From contig OV121087.1 in the NCBI GenBank assembly GCA_921293015.1, forward strand, positions 36,377,235 through 36,441,234: a DNA stretch of 64,000 bases, read 5' to 3'. Under the pieces are notes generated by a model. The model did not search any database. It had not been told where the DNA came from and saw only the letters and a list, made by a program, of their open reading frames with translations. Of this stretch, positions 11,622-24,600 are shown in pieces. Made by a program: the position numbers and the translations under genes. Each line of letters opens with the position of its first letter. The first letter of the stretch is position 1. This DNA comes from Phorcus lineatus. Lineage: Eukaryota; Mollusca; Gastropoda; Trochida; Trochidae.

Positions 11622-13133
11622 CAATGTTAGCACCATCGTCACAATGGCGGCCAAGTCATGTTTCGTTCAGCACACTTTCGGCAATTATGTTTGATTACTG
11701 AGGTCAAGTAATAAACAGAATACTAAACTTCATTCAATTTAATACTATATCTTTATCAAACCCGTTAATGATTTGGTATCAAACTCGCTTTCGCTCGTTT
11801 AATACTTCATCTACAAAAATAGTATTAAATGGAAGGTCGTTTAGTATTCTCTATGTATGACATTTTATACATGTATCTTATCGAAGCTGTAGATAGTAGC
11901 TTTCGTGGAAACCATATTCGATTTCTATTTATGTAGTGAAATTATTCCATATTAGCCACTAGTAACACGTCACGCAACGAGGGATCTTCATTAAACATTA
12001 CATCCACATCAAGCATATACCATCCTATGATATTACTGACTGTGATCATGTGTACATGTATGAACATTGGGTAACAACGTAATTATACATAAACTACTTA
12101 ATTAGTAATTAGCAATTGTAAGCACTAGGGAATGCGTTTGTAATCCAGAAATATTGCTTTTATTATGTACGATTGTACAAGGATGCGAAAGTATTACATG
12201 CACGGCTGTGGTCACCGTTTGTGATCAACTTAGCATAACGGCATATGTTCGTTAGTGGGGATTGTTTGACGGTTGTAGGGAAGTTTAGAGGTCTTATGCT
12301 ACTGACAGCATTTGCTACAGTTCTTGATTTTCATGTCAAGGAAAATGCGTGGAGAATTAAGAGTGAGTCATTTTTATTTTTATTAATCGCTGTTTCATGA
12401 AAAGTTATTCGTACATACTGATTTTTTTCATTTAATTTTTAAATGCTACTATTTTTGTGAACAATTTTTTATTTTTTTCCCAATATTTTGAACATATTTA
12501 TTTGCAATTTAAAAGTGTTTCTGTTGATTTTGAACAATACTGTTGAATAAGATTGTAATTAAATAATCATATTCGGTACTTTTATACAATGGATGAATAA
12601 TCGTTTAAGTTGCAGAAGAATGACTGAAAAGTAAAATTTGATTTTTGATTACTTTGGGACAGAAAAATCGTGTTGTTAATCTTATTTGAAGTTCTGTAAA
12701 ACTTTGTGCAACTTAGGTTGTTGTTGAAGAATATCGATAAAAAATTGATATCGACTTTATATATATATTTAAACGACTTTAGTAAACATTTATTGTTAAT
12801 GAATGTAAAATATATAGAACCGTGTTAACAGTTTTGATATGTTATAATCTTATAACAAACACCAAGCGAATTTTGATTACGTATTTCTGGCTTGTGGTGC
12901 ACCAAAACGTTAAGTTTCAGATGTATTTGACATTTAGATATCTCTGTGATACCTGTTTAACATGATGAAAGTTCACTTGCTCCAGGAGAGTCCCTGAATG
13001 GAAGTTAGGTATGATGAAGAATTCATTGATTATTTCTAGATAATTCTGGTAACTCAATGACACCTTTTTACAGAAACAAAGTGACTTTTGAGGGAACTAA
13101 CATTGAGCAAAGCACTAGTATTCATCTACTAAC

Positions 13134-13193
13134 ATGGACATGGACAGTATAGCAAGAACCACCGATGTTGCGGTGCACGCAGTGTACGACGGG
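13134..13193 (+). CDS. Candidate alternative first exon, 20-residue soluble N-terminus
   Basis: ATG 13134 opens 20 codons ending GAC GGG at a perfect donor GTAAGT (13194), phase 0. The peptide reads MDMDSIARTTDVAVHAVYDG. GC content is above 50 percent, a sharp step up from the AT-rich flanks; the 250 bp that follow are an A/T repeat. Adding these residues in frame to the INF2-like exon at 52668 would give a soluble variant. No known motif is recognised in the peptide. The compositional jump and perfect donor are the main support; without transcripts it remains a prediction. Confidence 0.48.
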
Positions 13194-13254
13194 GTAAGTT
13201 TCCGTCCTAGGTGTAGTGGCATGAACATGTAAATATATAATAATATCAACCCAA

Positions 13255-13455
13255 AAAAATGATATGAATATGAATATAAAAGAAAAATCATATGAACATA
13301 AATTTAGATAAAAAATCATATGAATATGAATATGAATAAAAATCATATGAACATAAATATAAATAACTTATCTTATGAATATAAATAAACATCAAAATCA
13401 TATAAATATAAATAAAAAATCATATGAATATAATCAAAATAATAAATCATACCCA
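13255..13455 (+). repeat. Degenerate AT-rich tandem repeat
   Basis: Repeats of AAAAATCATATGAATATGAA-like units, each about 20-30 bp, directly after the candidate exon ending at 13193. The minus-strand ORF of FIFIFI-type residues over this stretch is a product of the repeat. Confidence 0.8.
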
Positions 13456-16400
13456 ATATCAACATAAAATATTACCACGTGAAAATAATATCAATCCGCT
13501 ATACAAATCGTAGTAAGATTATTATTCCGAAAAGTTCTTGTTATGAGCAAGTCTATGAAGCTTAATTGAGATCTCCGAAACTCTTTTTTTTATTTGAGGC
13601 ATTGTAGATCCATTGTAGATACCTTTGTTTATTATAAATCGACCTAGCTTTAGAAAACTGAAAATCTCAAACGAGCTTTGCTTTTAAGTTACCCGAGGTT
13701 GAGCTGTGTTGAAAATGTGTGAAAAAGAAAGATTGAAAATACCCTAAACAATTAAAAATATGCTTTTAAAAGGCATGCAATTCCGATAATGAAATAATAT
13801 TTTTTGCTTTAAAATGGGAGTGGTTGTTGTTCAAACTATTTTGGTTCAGACAAATTGGGAACAAATGTGAACTTGCACTTAGCACCGATGTGGCCTATGC
13901 GCATATTGCCCTATTCTAACTATTTATTTCAAAATCAAGATATGATCAGCTTATAATATAAATTCATTCTCAAGAAAGCATTACTTCGTACTACCACTAC
14001 TTCCGGTGGAATAATACCTTATTTGGTAGGTTCATTTGGGGTACGTTCGTCGTATTTAATGTGACAAGTTTGGCCAAATTTTACCTGGTAATTTTTACCG
14101 AAGAAGTATTTAAGTGAATCATTTGTTTCATGTTACAACGTTCGTTGGTTTTCTTTGATAATGATAGTAAAAAGGCGTTCAAGAATTTACATGGAATACA
14201 GATTTATGTTATATGTAACAAAATGGACTTTCAATGTATACTATTAGGCAATTGCAATCGACCTTGTCTTATCGTGAATAATGGCCATCGTGAAGTGCGA
14301 AACGAAGGTTCAGTAAAACTTTGTAATTTTTTATGACATGTTGTTGAGGTCATAAACATTTTACTTTGCATTCCCAAAATAACCCGATCATCGCCAATGT
14401 GGTATATGTCCAAAATGTCAATATTTAAAAAGGTAGAAAGAACCTTTTTCAAAATGCGAGATCATTTTTGAGAATTTTCCTGTAAATAAATTAGAGTTTC
14501 CTCCAAAAAATAAACCACTGTCACACGTAGATCTATATATGACATACCAATCCCTTTTCGAAAATTAACAAGTTCATTCAGTTTACATTCTCAATTCATC
14601 CCAACTACTTATCGAGGACCTGGCACAGTAAACAGTATATATTTCACCTACTGTTTCTACAGGTGTGAGGACAGTCTGAATACCTGTTCAGGTGAGAGTC
14701 CACACACCTGACCTGAATACCTGGCCGCGTCCAGACAGGAGGAACATAAATAATTTTACTTAGGTCAGCTGCAGACAGTCGGTGTGTACCCTTACTAATG
14801 GTCAGGTCAAACGGGCAATTTGATTCTTGTTTAGGCATTATTAGGCGAGCAAACGTTTCATAAAATTTTTACGAAAAAAGTTTACATGCATTATAACCAA
14901 TTCGATTTCATCTGAATGAGTAAAACTGCACGGTGAATTGTCACCGCCTTCAGTTGATTTATGACGTCACAGACGATGGAATAACTGAACTCTCAATGAT
15001 GATTCTAATGGCGCAAACGTTGACGTTTAAAAACGCAATATGGTTTATATGTGCACACATGATATATGTGATACTAGTAATGCTAATCTATGGATAAATA
15101 TATCTTCTCTAGCGATAAACTGGTATAATAAAAATTAGTAGCCATTACTTATATTATTATGTAAGTGGAGTCAGTTTATACCACGAAAAAAATCCGAAAA
15201 CGGGAGGAATTGTTTTTTATTTGAAATTAACTTAATATGTTAAGTAACACCCCGATAAATAAGCGACTAATGACCTATACCTTTACGCCTCGTGTAAAAG
15301 TGAAAAAAATTGAGGGAAAGGATTAACCGTGAAAATTTTAACACGAGTAAGAAGTAATAACTTGAGCAGTGTCTAATTTGATAAAAATCAAAAGATATCA
15401 TACTTGTGCTTATACTGGAAACTATATAAACTGGAAAATTATGTCAATTGATGGGCACATAAAATATCCAATACTCCAACCGCAGCTTCGTGTATACATT
15501 AAAAAATCTGTGTTCCTAATGATATTGAGTAAAACAAACGCACTCAACTTAGAGTTAGAGGAGTCCAAGCACAGTCCTATCCGTTTAGAGAGGTATGTAA
15601 TCAGTACATGATTGTAACATAACCCAATTGAAAAATGTTACTAAGGGTAACATTTTGGTTGCTTTAGATTTTACAACTAGATAAATAAAAGCGAACAGTC
15701 GGTAAAATAGAATGAGAATAAGTGAAGCCATTCATCTGCGCTACTGGCGTGAAAAGCCATACTAGGGAATTAAAAGATATTGTTGAATAGTATTATCATA
15801 AATCATTTATTAATGTTTAGATATTCTGTCATTACATATAGTTTATTTTGATAATGTTGTAAAATAAGAAAAAAAGTACGGCGCCTTTTACATGTCATCT
15901 TCCATCAAAACAACATGGTGGACCGTATATACGAAGCCGATAGGCCAGCCACTTTAAGAATTGACATCGCTGGGTAATCCTTTATAACAAATTTTAAATT
16001 TCACTGGAATATTGTTTATAATTTTGAAAACGAAAATTATTACTCTTAATAGGCTATATGATTTTGAATAACTGATATCAAATCAAATAACAATTTCAAT
16101 GATTTGTAAGGAATGTGAAAATGTAAACTAAAATAAAAAATCTTAGAACTTAAAAAAGAACTTAATTTTTTATTCAAATGCTGTATCTGAAATATATCAC
16201 TATAACATTACTATAAGATTATATATACACCTTAATTTATATGTGACCATTTCTCGTTATAGACAATGTGAAAGTAAATTCAAATCGTAGGGTCACACTC
16301 ATTAAGTCATCCTTATTTTAGAATGTCGTATTGATACATAAAAATGAAGGCCCAAACTGATAGTAAGGTGATGCCAAATCCTGTTGAGCATATTATTGCT

Positions 16401-17060
16401 GTTTTGATATCTTCACATTTTCAATTTTTTGATTTTATCATGCTTCATCTCGCCCTAATACATCAACGTACTTTGAATCCTCATAGTTCCTTCAAATCCC
16501 TGATATCTATAATGACAAATGCTCCGTATCGCTCTCAAGATAACCAGGAAGTGAAATAACTCCCATTCAGCAATAACGACAGTGCCCGGATGAAAGGATC
16601 CAAGGGCTCGAGATATTCATGCAATATATGGCCGCAATCTGGAAGCAAAATTGGGCATTTACCTCGACAGTTATTAGGGTATTGTAGAAGCTGTGCGGAT
16701 ACAAATTCATCGACGTAGGTTGAGGGCTTCATCATTTGTGAAAGGAGAATAATACAAGCTGATGCAATAATGGCTTATTATAACACACATATGAGAATTA
16801 TGTCCCGATTTCGGATATCAAATTAAGTATGTGTGAATGATCATAAACAATTTCTTCCTTAGTGATATGTACCTCAAACAAATTTCACACCATCGTTCTC
16901 ATAATCAAAGTGAACATTATGGGCAATAAAATGGAAATTTTCCGCATCAATGCCCATGGTTGATTGAAATATGTGACAATAAACCACAGCATCACTGTGA
17001 ACATATGCACATATACATCCCAGTGCGAGTTGGATCCATGTGGTCGTGTAAACAAAACAT
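13456..17060. other. Intronic/upstream sequence without supported genes
   Basis: AT-rich. A GC-richer patch at 14640-14740 has several CAGGTG/CACCTG E-box-like words (for example CTACAGGTGTGAGG, TTCAGGTGAGAG, CACACCTGACCTG); one could act as a donor of a non-coding exon. A CRE-like octamer is at 14962. The sequence from 16550 to 17060, ahead of the candidate exon, is somewhat less AT-rich than its surroundings. Confidence 0.4.
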
Positions 17061-17150
17061 ATGGAGCTAGGAATATGGAGCGAAATTTTGATGGTGTTGC
17101 TAATAGTTGGGGTGACAGCAGCGGACCTTGTCGCAATGTTTGCATGGGAC
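17061..17150 (+). CDS. Candidate alternative first exon encoding a hydrophobic signal-anchor-like N-terminus
   Basis: The open segment starts at ATG 17061, four codons after an in-frame TAA (17049-17051). It runs 30 codons and ends GGGAC at a perfect donor GTAAGT (17151), phase 0. The phase matches the acceptor at 52668, so splicing would fuse it in frame to the INF2-like exon. The peptide begins MELGIWSE, then has a hydrophobic core ILMVLLIVGVTAA (residues 9-21), Asp, and LVAMFAW. GC content (about half) is clearly higher than in the surrounding AT-rich DNA and resembles the secure exon. The strongly basic residues that would follow the core predict a cytosolic formin moiety with the N-terminus on the other side of the membrane. 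Alternatives are a first exon of another gene, or a chance ORF next to a chance donor. Confidence 0.55.
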
Positions 17151-18450
17151 GTAAGTACATAGGTTACTAGACTGGCTCGACGTCTCTGAAAAATAATTAT
17201 TTTAAAGGAAAAATGACAAGTGTTAAGGCGATCTATAAAGAACAATCAATTCGTTGCTTTAAAAATACTCTCCCTTCATATCTGATTTTGAAATGCCCTT
17301 TCAAGGAACAGTAGTATGGTTTTTAGATTAATAATGTGATCACACGAAAACGCTAATAACTGTTAGCAAATTGCAAGAAAATGTTATTTAAACAAAAGTG
17401 GCAGTTATAATTTGAAGGCACCATGATCAGTTAAGCAATTCTTGACCATTTCTCTACCTCGAATGGTAAAAAGGTGTTTACACAAAAATGGCCGCTAGGG
17501 GTTTTTGCTTGATAAATGATAATTTATTCTACGACTAGTTATGACGAGGTTTACTAATGAGATGTTTGACTCTCTGAAAATAATTCATTTGGCTTAAACT
17601 AATGATTATTGGGTACATTTGAAGAAATGACATTAACAAAAACATACTTATGCCCTTTAAAGAAGGATGATTGATATAGACTGACTAGCAGGTAATTTAG
17701 TAATGACCTCTGACAGTGTATGAAATAAGACCATTAGATACATTTTACATGTAGGTCTTCATTTAGTATGTCTAGATTTACACAAGGGCAGGACCCAGAA
17801 ATTAACATTCTACTATAACTCAACGCAGATTTAGTTTTTCTATAACGTCTAAACTATGTCATTATGTTATATATACTTTATGAATAATTATAACATAATA
17901 AATATATAATAACGAAATAAATTATTCCCGGCCTATTTGCCAATGCCATAGCAGACTTCATTCCCAAATATCCACCTGGTGTTTTTCTCTGTGAATTGAC
18001 TTGAAACCAGTTTCTATAACTTTAAAAATAAGATGTATAAAATGCAACTTCAGACAATGTTAGTGCTGTAAAACAGCAGCATAAGTGAATAAGTGAATGA
18101 ACAAAGTCATTCAGTTGGACAAAATATGATACAACTTTACATGATTTTTAATAACCACTATCACAAACGTGATTTCACTACACTGTATGATCGTGCTACA
18201 GCAGCTGTCAATAGGACTTTTTGTCCAGGATATTAGATGTCATAGTTTATCTGACATATATGTTTGAATACAAGCTGTTGACATATGTTCATCAGCTCAC
18301 CACTACACATTCCGAGTTATAATGTTAAGTATAATTCAGAATGGCATACAGTTTTTGCATAGCAAGTATAGGCTTCATTGAATCAATGAAACGTTTTCAC
18401 ATATTAGAGCTCAGTTCTTTGATTCATGATTTACGTGTAGTGTTCCATTT

Positions 18451-18616
18451 GTGTGAGGTGAAGTGAGGTGATTTGGGGTTTAACGCCGTTTTCAAGAGTA
18501 TTTCACTAATATCACAACTACTAGTATTGTTGTAGGGAAAATCCCGCAACATCATTGTGGTTATGCATTGCGGTGAAGCCTGCGGCTGGAATTAGGACGG
18601 TACTGCGCTGAAGTTC
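18451..18616 (-). mobile_element. tRNA-derived SINE (family 1), 3' portion, reverse orientation
   Basis: The reverse complement of this segment aligns with the 3' half of the full SINE at 41488-41777: shared CAGTACC, the GCCGCAGGCTTCACCGCAAT block, TGCATAACCAC, and a tail AACGGCGTTAAACCCC followed by CACCTCACTTCACCTC. It is diverged and lacks the tRNA-like head. Confidence 0.75.
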
Positions 18617-19935
18617 AACGTAACGTTTCACTTTCTATTTTTATGTGATGTACAAGCGTTGCTAGGCATGTAGAAGTAACATGATGCATGGTGGGAGATG
18701 CTTGTTGTATCATGCTGGAAGCGTGATGCTTGATGCGTGATTTAACCCCTTTTGTTTGACAGTTAAAACAAAGTTTTCAAACTTTAAAGAAACGTTATGA
18801 CTGACAGATGCTACCGTTAGTTTATGAAACGCTTACAAAAACATGATGTCATCATGACGTCACCAGACCAAAGTGATATTCTCTCTTGTGCACTGCATGC
18901 ATTATATTCACCCTGATATGTTTGCTCTCCTTGGTTATTATCAATAACAAATACATGTAATGTCTTGTTCATGACTGCGAGTATATCACTTTATTCAGAA
19001 CCGCAAGGAAGATAATTTAGGTTGAAAGCTTCTACGATATCCGGGTGTGCTTTACACATATCATAACGTTTCATGCAAGCTGTCGGAACTGATCGTCAGC
19101 TACTGTTGATAATAGTGATTAAATCGTGTACCGTATTTCTCCTAAAAATCCCGTCATCCGTTATAACAGGGGAAACGGTAATCTTTGGCCTCAGTAGAAT
19201 ATCGTTTGCCTATATACTCAAATAGTGTTGTCGTGTATCCTAAAGTACTACTAAAAGAGTTCATCTTGCGCCTTATTATTTCAGGATTACATTCATCATT
19301 TATCATTCATCTTTATAAACAAGAATAAGTCATTATGCTATTATCCCAGGAGTAAATCGTATTTGTTATTTTGTTCTGGTGTACTTGCAGTAAGTATCTG
19401 CGCAAGAACTCAGAGCGTGAATCACGTTACGAATAATTTAAGGGGAATACCATGTAACTAATAATTTCAGGATTTTTCCATGTAGAAGAACACTCCGAAA
19501 GACCGTGTATCGAGTAACCCGAGGAGTAAATCATGACTTGTGCATTATATTACCAGAAATTAGAAACACATATTGCATTACTCCAGGAATGAATTCTGTA
19601 CCATAAAAGTCACATGATCTAGCTTTTTCAGGCGCAAACCATACAGGAATCTACCGTTATATTCCAAGAATAAAATATTTAAGATTTGAATTCAGTAGGT
19701 AATGATACTCTATATTAAATCAATAGTAAATAATATGCACTACCACTCAATAAGAAGGTTATTTCATACTATTGTCTATTTCATACTATGCTTTGTTACT
19801 CCAAGTGAAAATCGTATTTCTCCAGGGGTACTTTAGTATAGAGGGTTATTCGGTTTATCACTTTATCACTATATTCCTTTTGAAGATTTTGATCATTAAA
19901 TAGCTACTAATCATTGTCATCTAGACCAAGTATTT

Positions 19936-20052
19936 TAGATGTATTATCAATCTTTTTGATGTATTATCAAGCTTTTTCAGATGTATAATCAAATATGTAT
20001 TATCAAGCTTTTTCAGATGTATTATCAAATAAGTATTATCAAGCTTTCAGAT
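19936..20052 (+). repeat. Minisatellite of GATGTATTATCAA units
   Basis: Five to six copies of a unit of about 18-37 bp, with core GTATTATCAAGCTTTTTCAG, in tandem and slightly diverged. Confidence 0.8.
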
Positions 20053-21306
20053 GCGCTAGCTGTTTAAGACAATCGACTGTTTAAAACAATCCGAATTCAG
20101 CTACAAACCATTAAAATACGAACCCTGAATGGTAAATGAAGATAATACCTGAATTCAAAGTAGACCGATATATATATATAGTTTAAAACACCTAAGCCTG
20201 ATACTATATCAGTATAACAATTATTCCATTAATACATATGATAGTATAACTACTTTATGTCTATTTGAACAGAGGACTATACAAGGGAAGGTGTGGCTGT
20301 AAGATAATGCCATGTACATCGTACATCATTTTTGTTTGTTTTTGTCATAACTAATTTATCAAATTTTAAGCTGGCATAGGCGTCATTCTAAAAAGAGAAA
20401 TCGTGGAATGTGATTCATAGATTTCAAACTTGTCAGGGCCCATTACTTTAAATTATGAATCGAGTACTTCTAAGTTTGTGCCTACAGAAAGCATTACGTC
20501 TTGGAGGTTATAATAACAGTAAAACGTAAAAGTTTGTCATTTTTTCTCCAGTTTTATAATCATCAATTATCGCCATGACTGATTAAGCAGAAATACGCTC
20601 GAGGGGACCACGGTTGGTTTAACACAAGACAGATAGGTAGTATATACATGTATATCATTGCCCGATTGGGCCGACATGGGTATGTGTCACCTAAATTCGT
20701 CACATTCCTGACCTTTTTTTATATTGCATCTGCAAAATAACATAGTTGCACACAACAAACAGGGCTTTGTTAATGTGCATTGTTAAACAGTTGCCGGGAT
20801 TATTGCATTTGTGTTATTTGCATGTTCTCTTTGACCTGGAGAACAATTGTTCATTGTTGATATTCATCACACCCCCGTACAGGATTTAAAGCTACACCTT
20901 GTATAATGAGCTGTTTTAGACAGGTAGGTAATTTCAATAATCAATCCAGGTGTATCATAATTTACATTAAAGTTTTTTTAATAATTACCTTATCTTTCCA
21001 CAACTTCATTATGTGAGTGTCATAAGATAAAAGTACATCTTTGACATTTATTGTAACGTCATAACGTTGATGACGTCACAGTGATTAGACTAAAATTTAG
21101 TCTATAATGTTGTTTAATAAGTTACTATTCCTTCATCCATAATATTTTTTTCAGGACTATAGTGATGTAATGGACTCAGGTCATCAAGAGCGTAATAATA
21201 CTTGAATATTTTCATATATGATATATTATTGAGTAGTATATATGAAGCCTTTAACGCTTAACTATGTATGATTTAATTTTTGACGCTCAGTGTGAATGTA
21301 TGGGGA

Positions 21307-21327
21307 GGGGGGGGGGGGGGGGGGGGG
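21307..21327 (+). repeat. Poly-G tract (21 G)
   Basis: An uninterrupted run of 21 G preceded by TGGGGA. It is striking in AT-rich DNA, could form a G-quadruplex, and is prone to length variation. Confidence 0.9.
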
Positions 21328-21424
21328 TGTTGTGAAATATTGTTGAAAATGCTGAATGGGATGGTGGAAGGTTTGAAATATCTTGATCTCTTTTACCGAG
21401 AGCAAATGATGAATTTTCTTTTAC

Positions 21425-21635
21425 TAGCCGGGGGTGCAGATCGATCGGTAGAACGTCCGCTCATCACCTGGAAGGCCTGGGTTCCATTCCCGAATGCGCC
21501 ATACCAAAAGACGTTAAGAGATGGGAGTTGTTTCTTCCTTGCATGACACTCATCTTTTTAAGGATAGAACATCGATGTTACTGGCGCTGCGCTATGACTA
21601 CCGGGTCCTAATGGCACACAGCGTATTTCCGATTT
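21425..21635 (+). mobile_element. tRNA-derived SINE (family 2)
   Basis: The tRNA-like head includes GATCGATCGGTAGAACG and a B-box-like GGGTTCCATTCCCG. It is followed by CATACCAAAAGACGTTAAGA and ACTGGCGCTGCGCTATGACT. A second copy lies in reverse orientation near 40150-40345, sharing these blocks in the same order. The ends are not defined. Confidence 0.65.
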
Positions 21636-24600
21636 ATAATGTTATGAGGACAGTGAAGAGTTATTACTATAAAGTATACCTGTATCTGTAACTTCACCGA
21701 CTATTGATATAGTATATATAGTATAAAGATTGTTGTTACATTATCCATAGCGTCTGCCGTTCTTGGTCTTCTGATTGTATACACAATTTAATATTGCCGC
21801 TATCGTAGTTTAAACGATTAAATGTAGCGTTGCATTTTCTACCTACGGTCTTTAAGATTTAACTTTATACATTGAATACATACATATTTCTAAATAACTA
21901 ATATGGTGGATCTCTAAGCGCAGATCGAGAGTACTACTGAGATATATGCATTATTCATACTTACGAAATATTGGCGTGCATCAGTCTCTAACCATATGCA
22001 AAAACTTGCATCTTAAACTTTGAAAAGGTCTTCAGTGAAGTTAAATAGTCCCTCTACAGTTTGCTGATAGAATGTGAAGAATTGCACTTGCTGAAAGTTA
22101 TTGTAAATTTCATGACATCATGACTTTTACTTTACCCTATCCTGTTAATGTTATCAACAAATTTCAACACGAAGATGTAAGGGTTGAAGCTTTGAGATAT
22201 AATCTAATGTTTCACAAACACTTAAGATAATTACATATTTATTAACAAAATGAAGTGTTCGTGTTTTATTTATATATTATATATTTTGAAAAGTTTTAGA
22301 ATGTTTTTTTTATGGCTGCGGTAAATCGGTCAGTGTTATGGTTGAGAAGCGGACCATAAAATCTCTAACAAAAAATACCATCAGTTTGAATTGAGTCCAA
22401 GCTGTTTCCGAATACAAAACAAAATATCGTTCATTCGATTGTTGAAAATTAACAGTTAACAGCGGTTGATTATTTACATTGATTTTTGTAGATTGTATTG
22501 AATTTGTAATTAAGTCTTCATGTATTCATGTTAGGGTTAGTTTGCGATGAAGTTAGCAGTACATACGTGTACAAGATTTTAAGCGCTACTTGATAGATGG
22601 ATTCAGGGTTTTGGCAAGAGGTAGGTAAATCTAAATTAGTTGAGTGAAAATAGTAGTAGTTTTATACAACACAATTAGGATAGCATGCGTGTCTTGATAT
22701 GTTATGATCGATATATAATTTTTGAAAGTGAAATATTTTTTAAAAATTAATTTTGTTTGAGAACACCCCCTGAATAGAATTGTCCCTCTGTTAATAGTGT
22801 ATGGACTTTCCAGAGGTACAATTCGATTCAGGGGGTGTTATCAAACAAAATTTTAAATATTTTTAATTGTCTTTAATGACCCGAGGGCCCGTGACTCGAA
22901 CAGCTTAGTTGAGTATATGTTGGTATACATTTTAGGATGACCGAATAGATAGAGGAAATATGTAAACAATAACAACTTTAATATCATATTTCAACATTGT
23001 GCATCATTAAACACACGTTTTATTCAATGAAGTCCAGTTGTAGAGAAGTGTAACTGTAAAAAATCCATTTATGTCGACTTGTGAATCAAGAGACATAGAT
23101 TTCATACAACAAAGTCCAGCCGCAGAGAACGTAAACTGTTAGAGAATTCATTTAGGGCAAAGTGTGCCTGATTTTACTTGGATTCCGAAACCAACTGATC
23201 CTGAAAAAAATCCAGATAGTGTGATCCTAAATATACCGATCCTACATTACTTCCATTCATAAATAACATGTTTTTTTTTTATTTCAAAAGGCTTCCATTC
23301 GCTTTGATGTATATAAATACGTATCTATCCAAAAGATCTGACAATTCAGAAAAAGCTCACATTGTATCGTGTCTGTTTTGTTAAACAAATTACTTTCTCT
23401 ATATTTACCATAGAGCTTCTCGATTGCTAAGTCGATGATAGCTGTCCTCATTTATAACCTGGAAAAGTACTACAGCGTTAAAAATTAATCGGGAACCATA
23501 GGTGAAAATGTAGACGTTGAACTAGAGATTAATTTCCGTAAAAACTTGTTCTCTTAATTAGATTCTCTAAGAGACATGTCCCTCTCGACTGGTGGCGCTC
23601 GATTAAATTGTACAAATTAACCCCGTGAAGAATCCTATACTGTATGGTGTCCGACTCAAGAGGTATGGATGTGACAATAAAACAATTAGCAGTCATACCA
23701 GTATGTGCCAGACTACACTTTATGGATCTGTGAAATTTGTAATTATTACAATGTAAACCTTATCCCATGTTATTACTTTTTTGAAGCTTTCAAATAATTA
23801 TTTTCAGAGAAGCTTTCGTTAGTAGCATAGATTTCGACCGAAGGTTTCTTTCAAGATTAAAATAAAAACATGTGTATAATGCAATCAAATATATCAAGAC
23901 GAATATCATTCGTAAGGAATGTCGCTAATTTGTTTGTTAAATTATGGTACAATTTGTACATGATATTAACATCTTGCGGTCTAAGCATACACCCATCATC
24001 TTCGGATTCTGTTTATAGATTATTGACGACTAAGCTAGAACGTGAAATAATCACATCGCTGATATCTATGACATTCAGTTTCACTTTGAGCTGTAACATA
24101 ATATTCGAATAGTTTCAAATGCCATTGGCCATTCTCTTTATCTAATTTGAAATTATAGCATACGGCGATTGACTCTTATTCTACGGATGTATTTCAGACG
24201 AGCAAGAATTATTCAATGGAAACTCCACGCATTTCTAGTTGTCTACTTTCAGTCAATACTACGTTTTTTTCATTTCTTCCCACAGATGTTACTCAAGTCA
24301 TTTATGTCCGAATTATAGCTGTAACAAGTAGGAACATAGTTGTCGTTTTTTCAAAATTCCCTTAGCGAAAATATTTGAAACACGGATGCCGTCCTTTCCT
24401 AGCAAATCGAATATCGTCTGAAACGTACTTCTGTCTTGTGAGAAATATGTGCGCTTCGCAAAAGTGAGGGAACCCATGTCTTCGCGACAGTTGCGGATAC
24501 ACATCGATTTCTCGGATTTAAAATATCGCTGCCCACGGGCATTTACTGCGGGAGGAGGGCCTTCGTTTGATAATGCCCAGGGGTCATGATTTATCAAACT

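Larger units (their letters stand above)
7291..13133. other. Intronic/upstream sequence without supported genes
   Basis: AT-rich. It holds an inverted-repeat pair at 8066/8660, CRE-like sites at 9410, 11583 and 11614, and a weak first-exon candidate at 12333-12362. No ORF here resembles a protein I recognise. Confidence 0.4.
17151..21280. other. Intronic sequence with decayed repeats, no supported genes
   Basis: It contains a reversed SINE fragment (18451), a loose series of CCAGGAGTAAATCG-like words between 19330 and 19840, a minisatellite at 19936-20052 and CRE-like sites at 18855 and 21071. Otherwise it is unremarkable AT-rich DNA. Confidence 0.4.

Noticed and set aside
16874-17245. 123- and 91-codon minus-strand ORFs
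   Set aside because: Shadows over the plus-strand candidate exon at 17061-17150; no recognisable protein.
20906-20923. MSCFRQ segment ending at GTAGGT in phase 0
   Set aside because: Six codons only, weak donor, no supporting context.
23870-23911. 14-codon segment (MCIMQSNISRRISF) ending at GTAAGG in phase 0
   Set aside because: Weaker donor and no compositional change; not distinguishable from chance.
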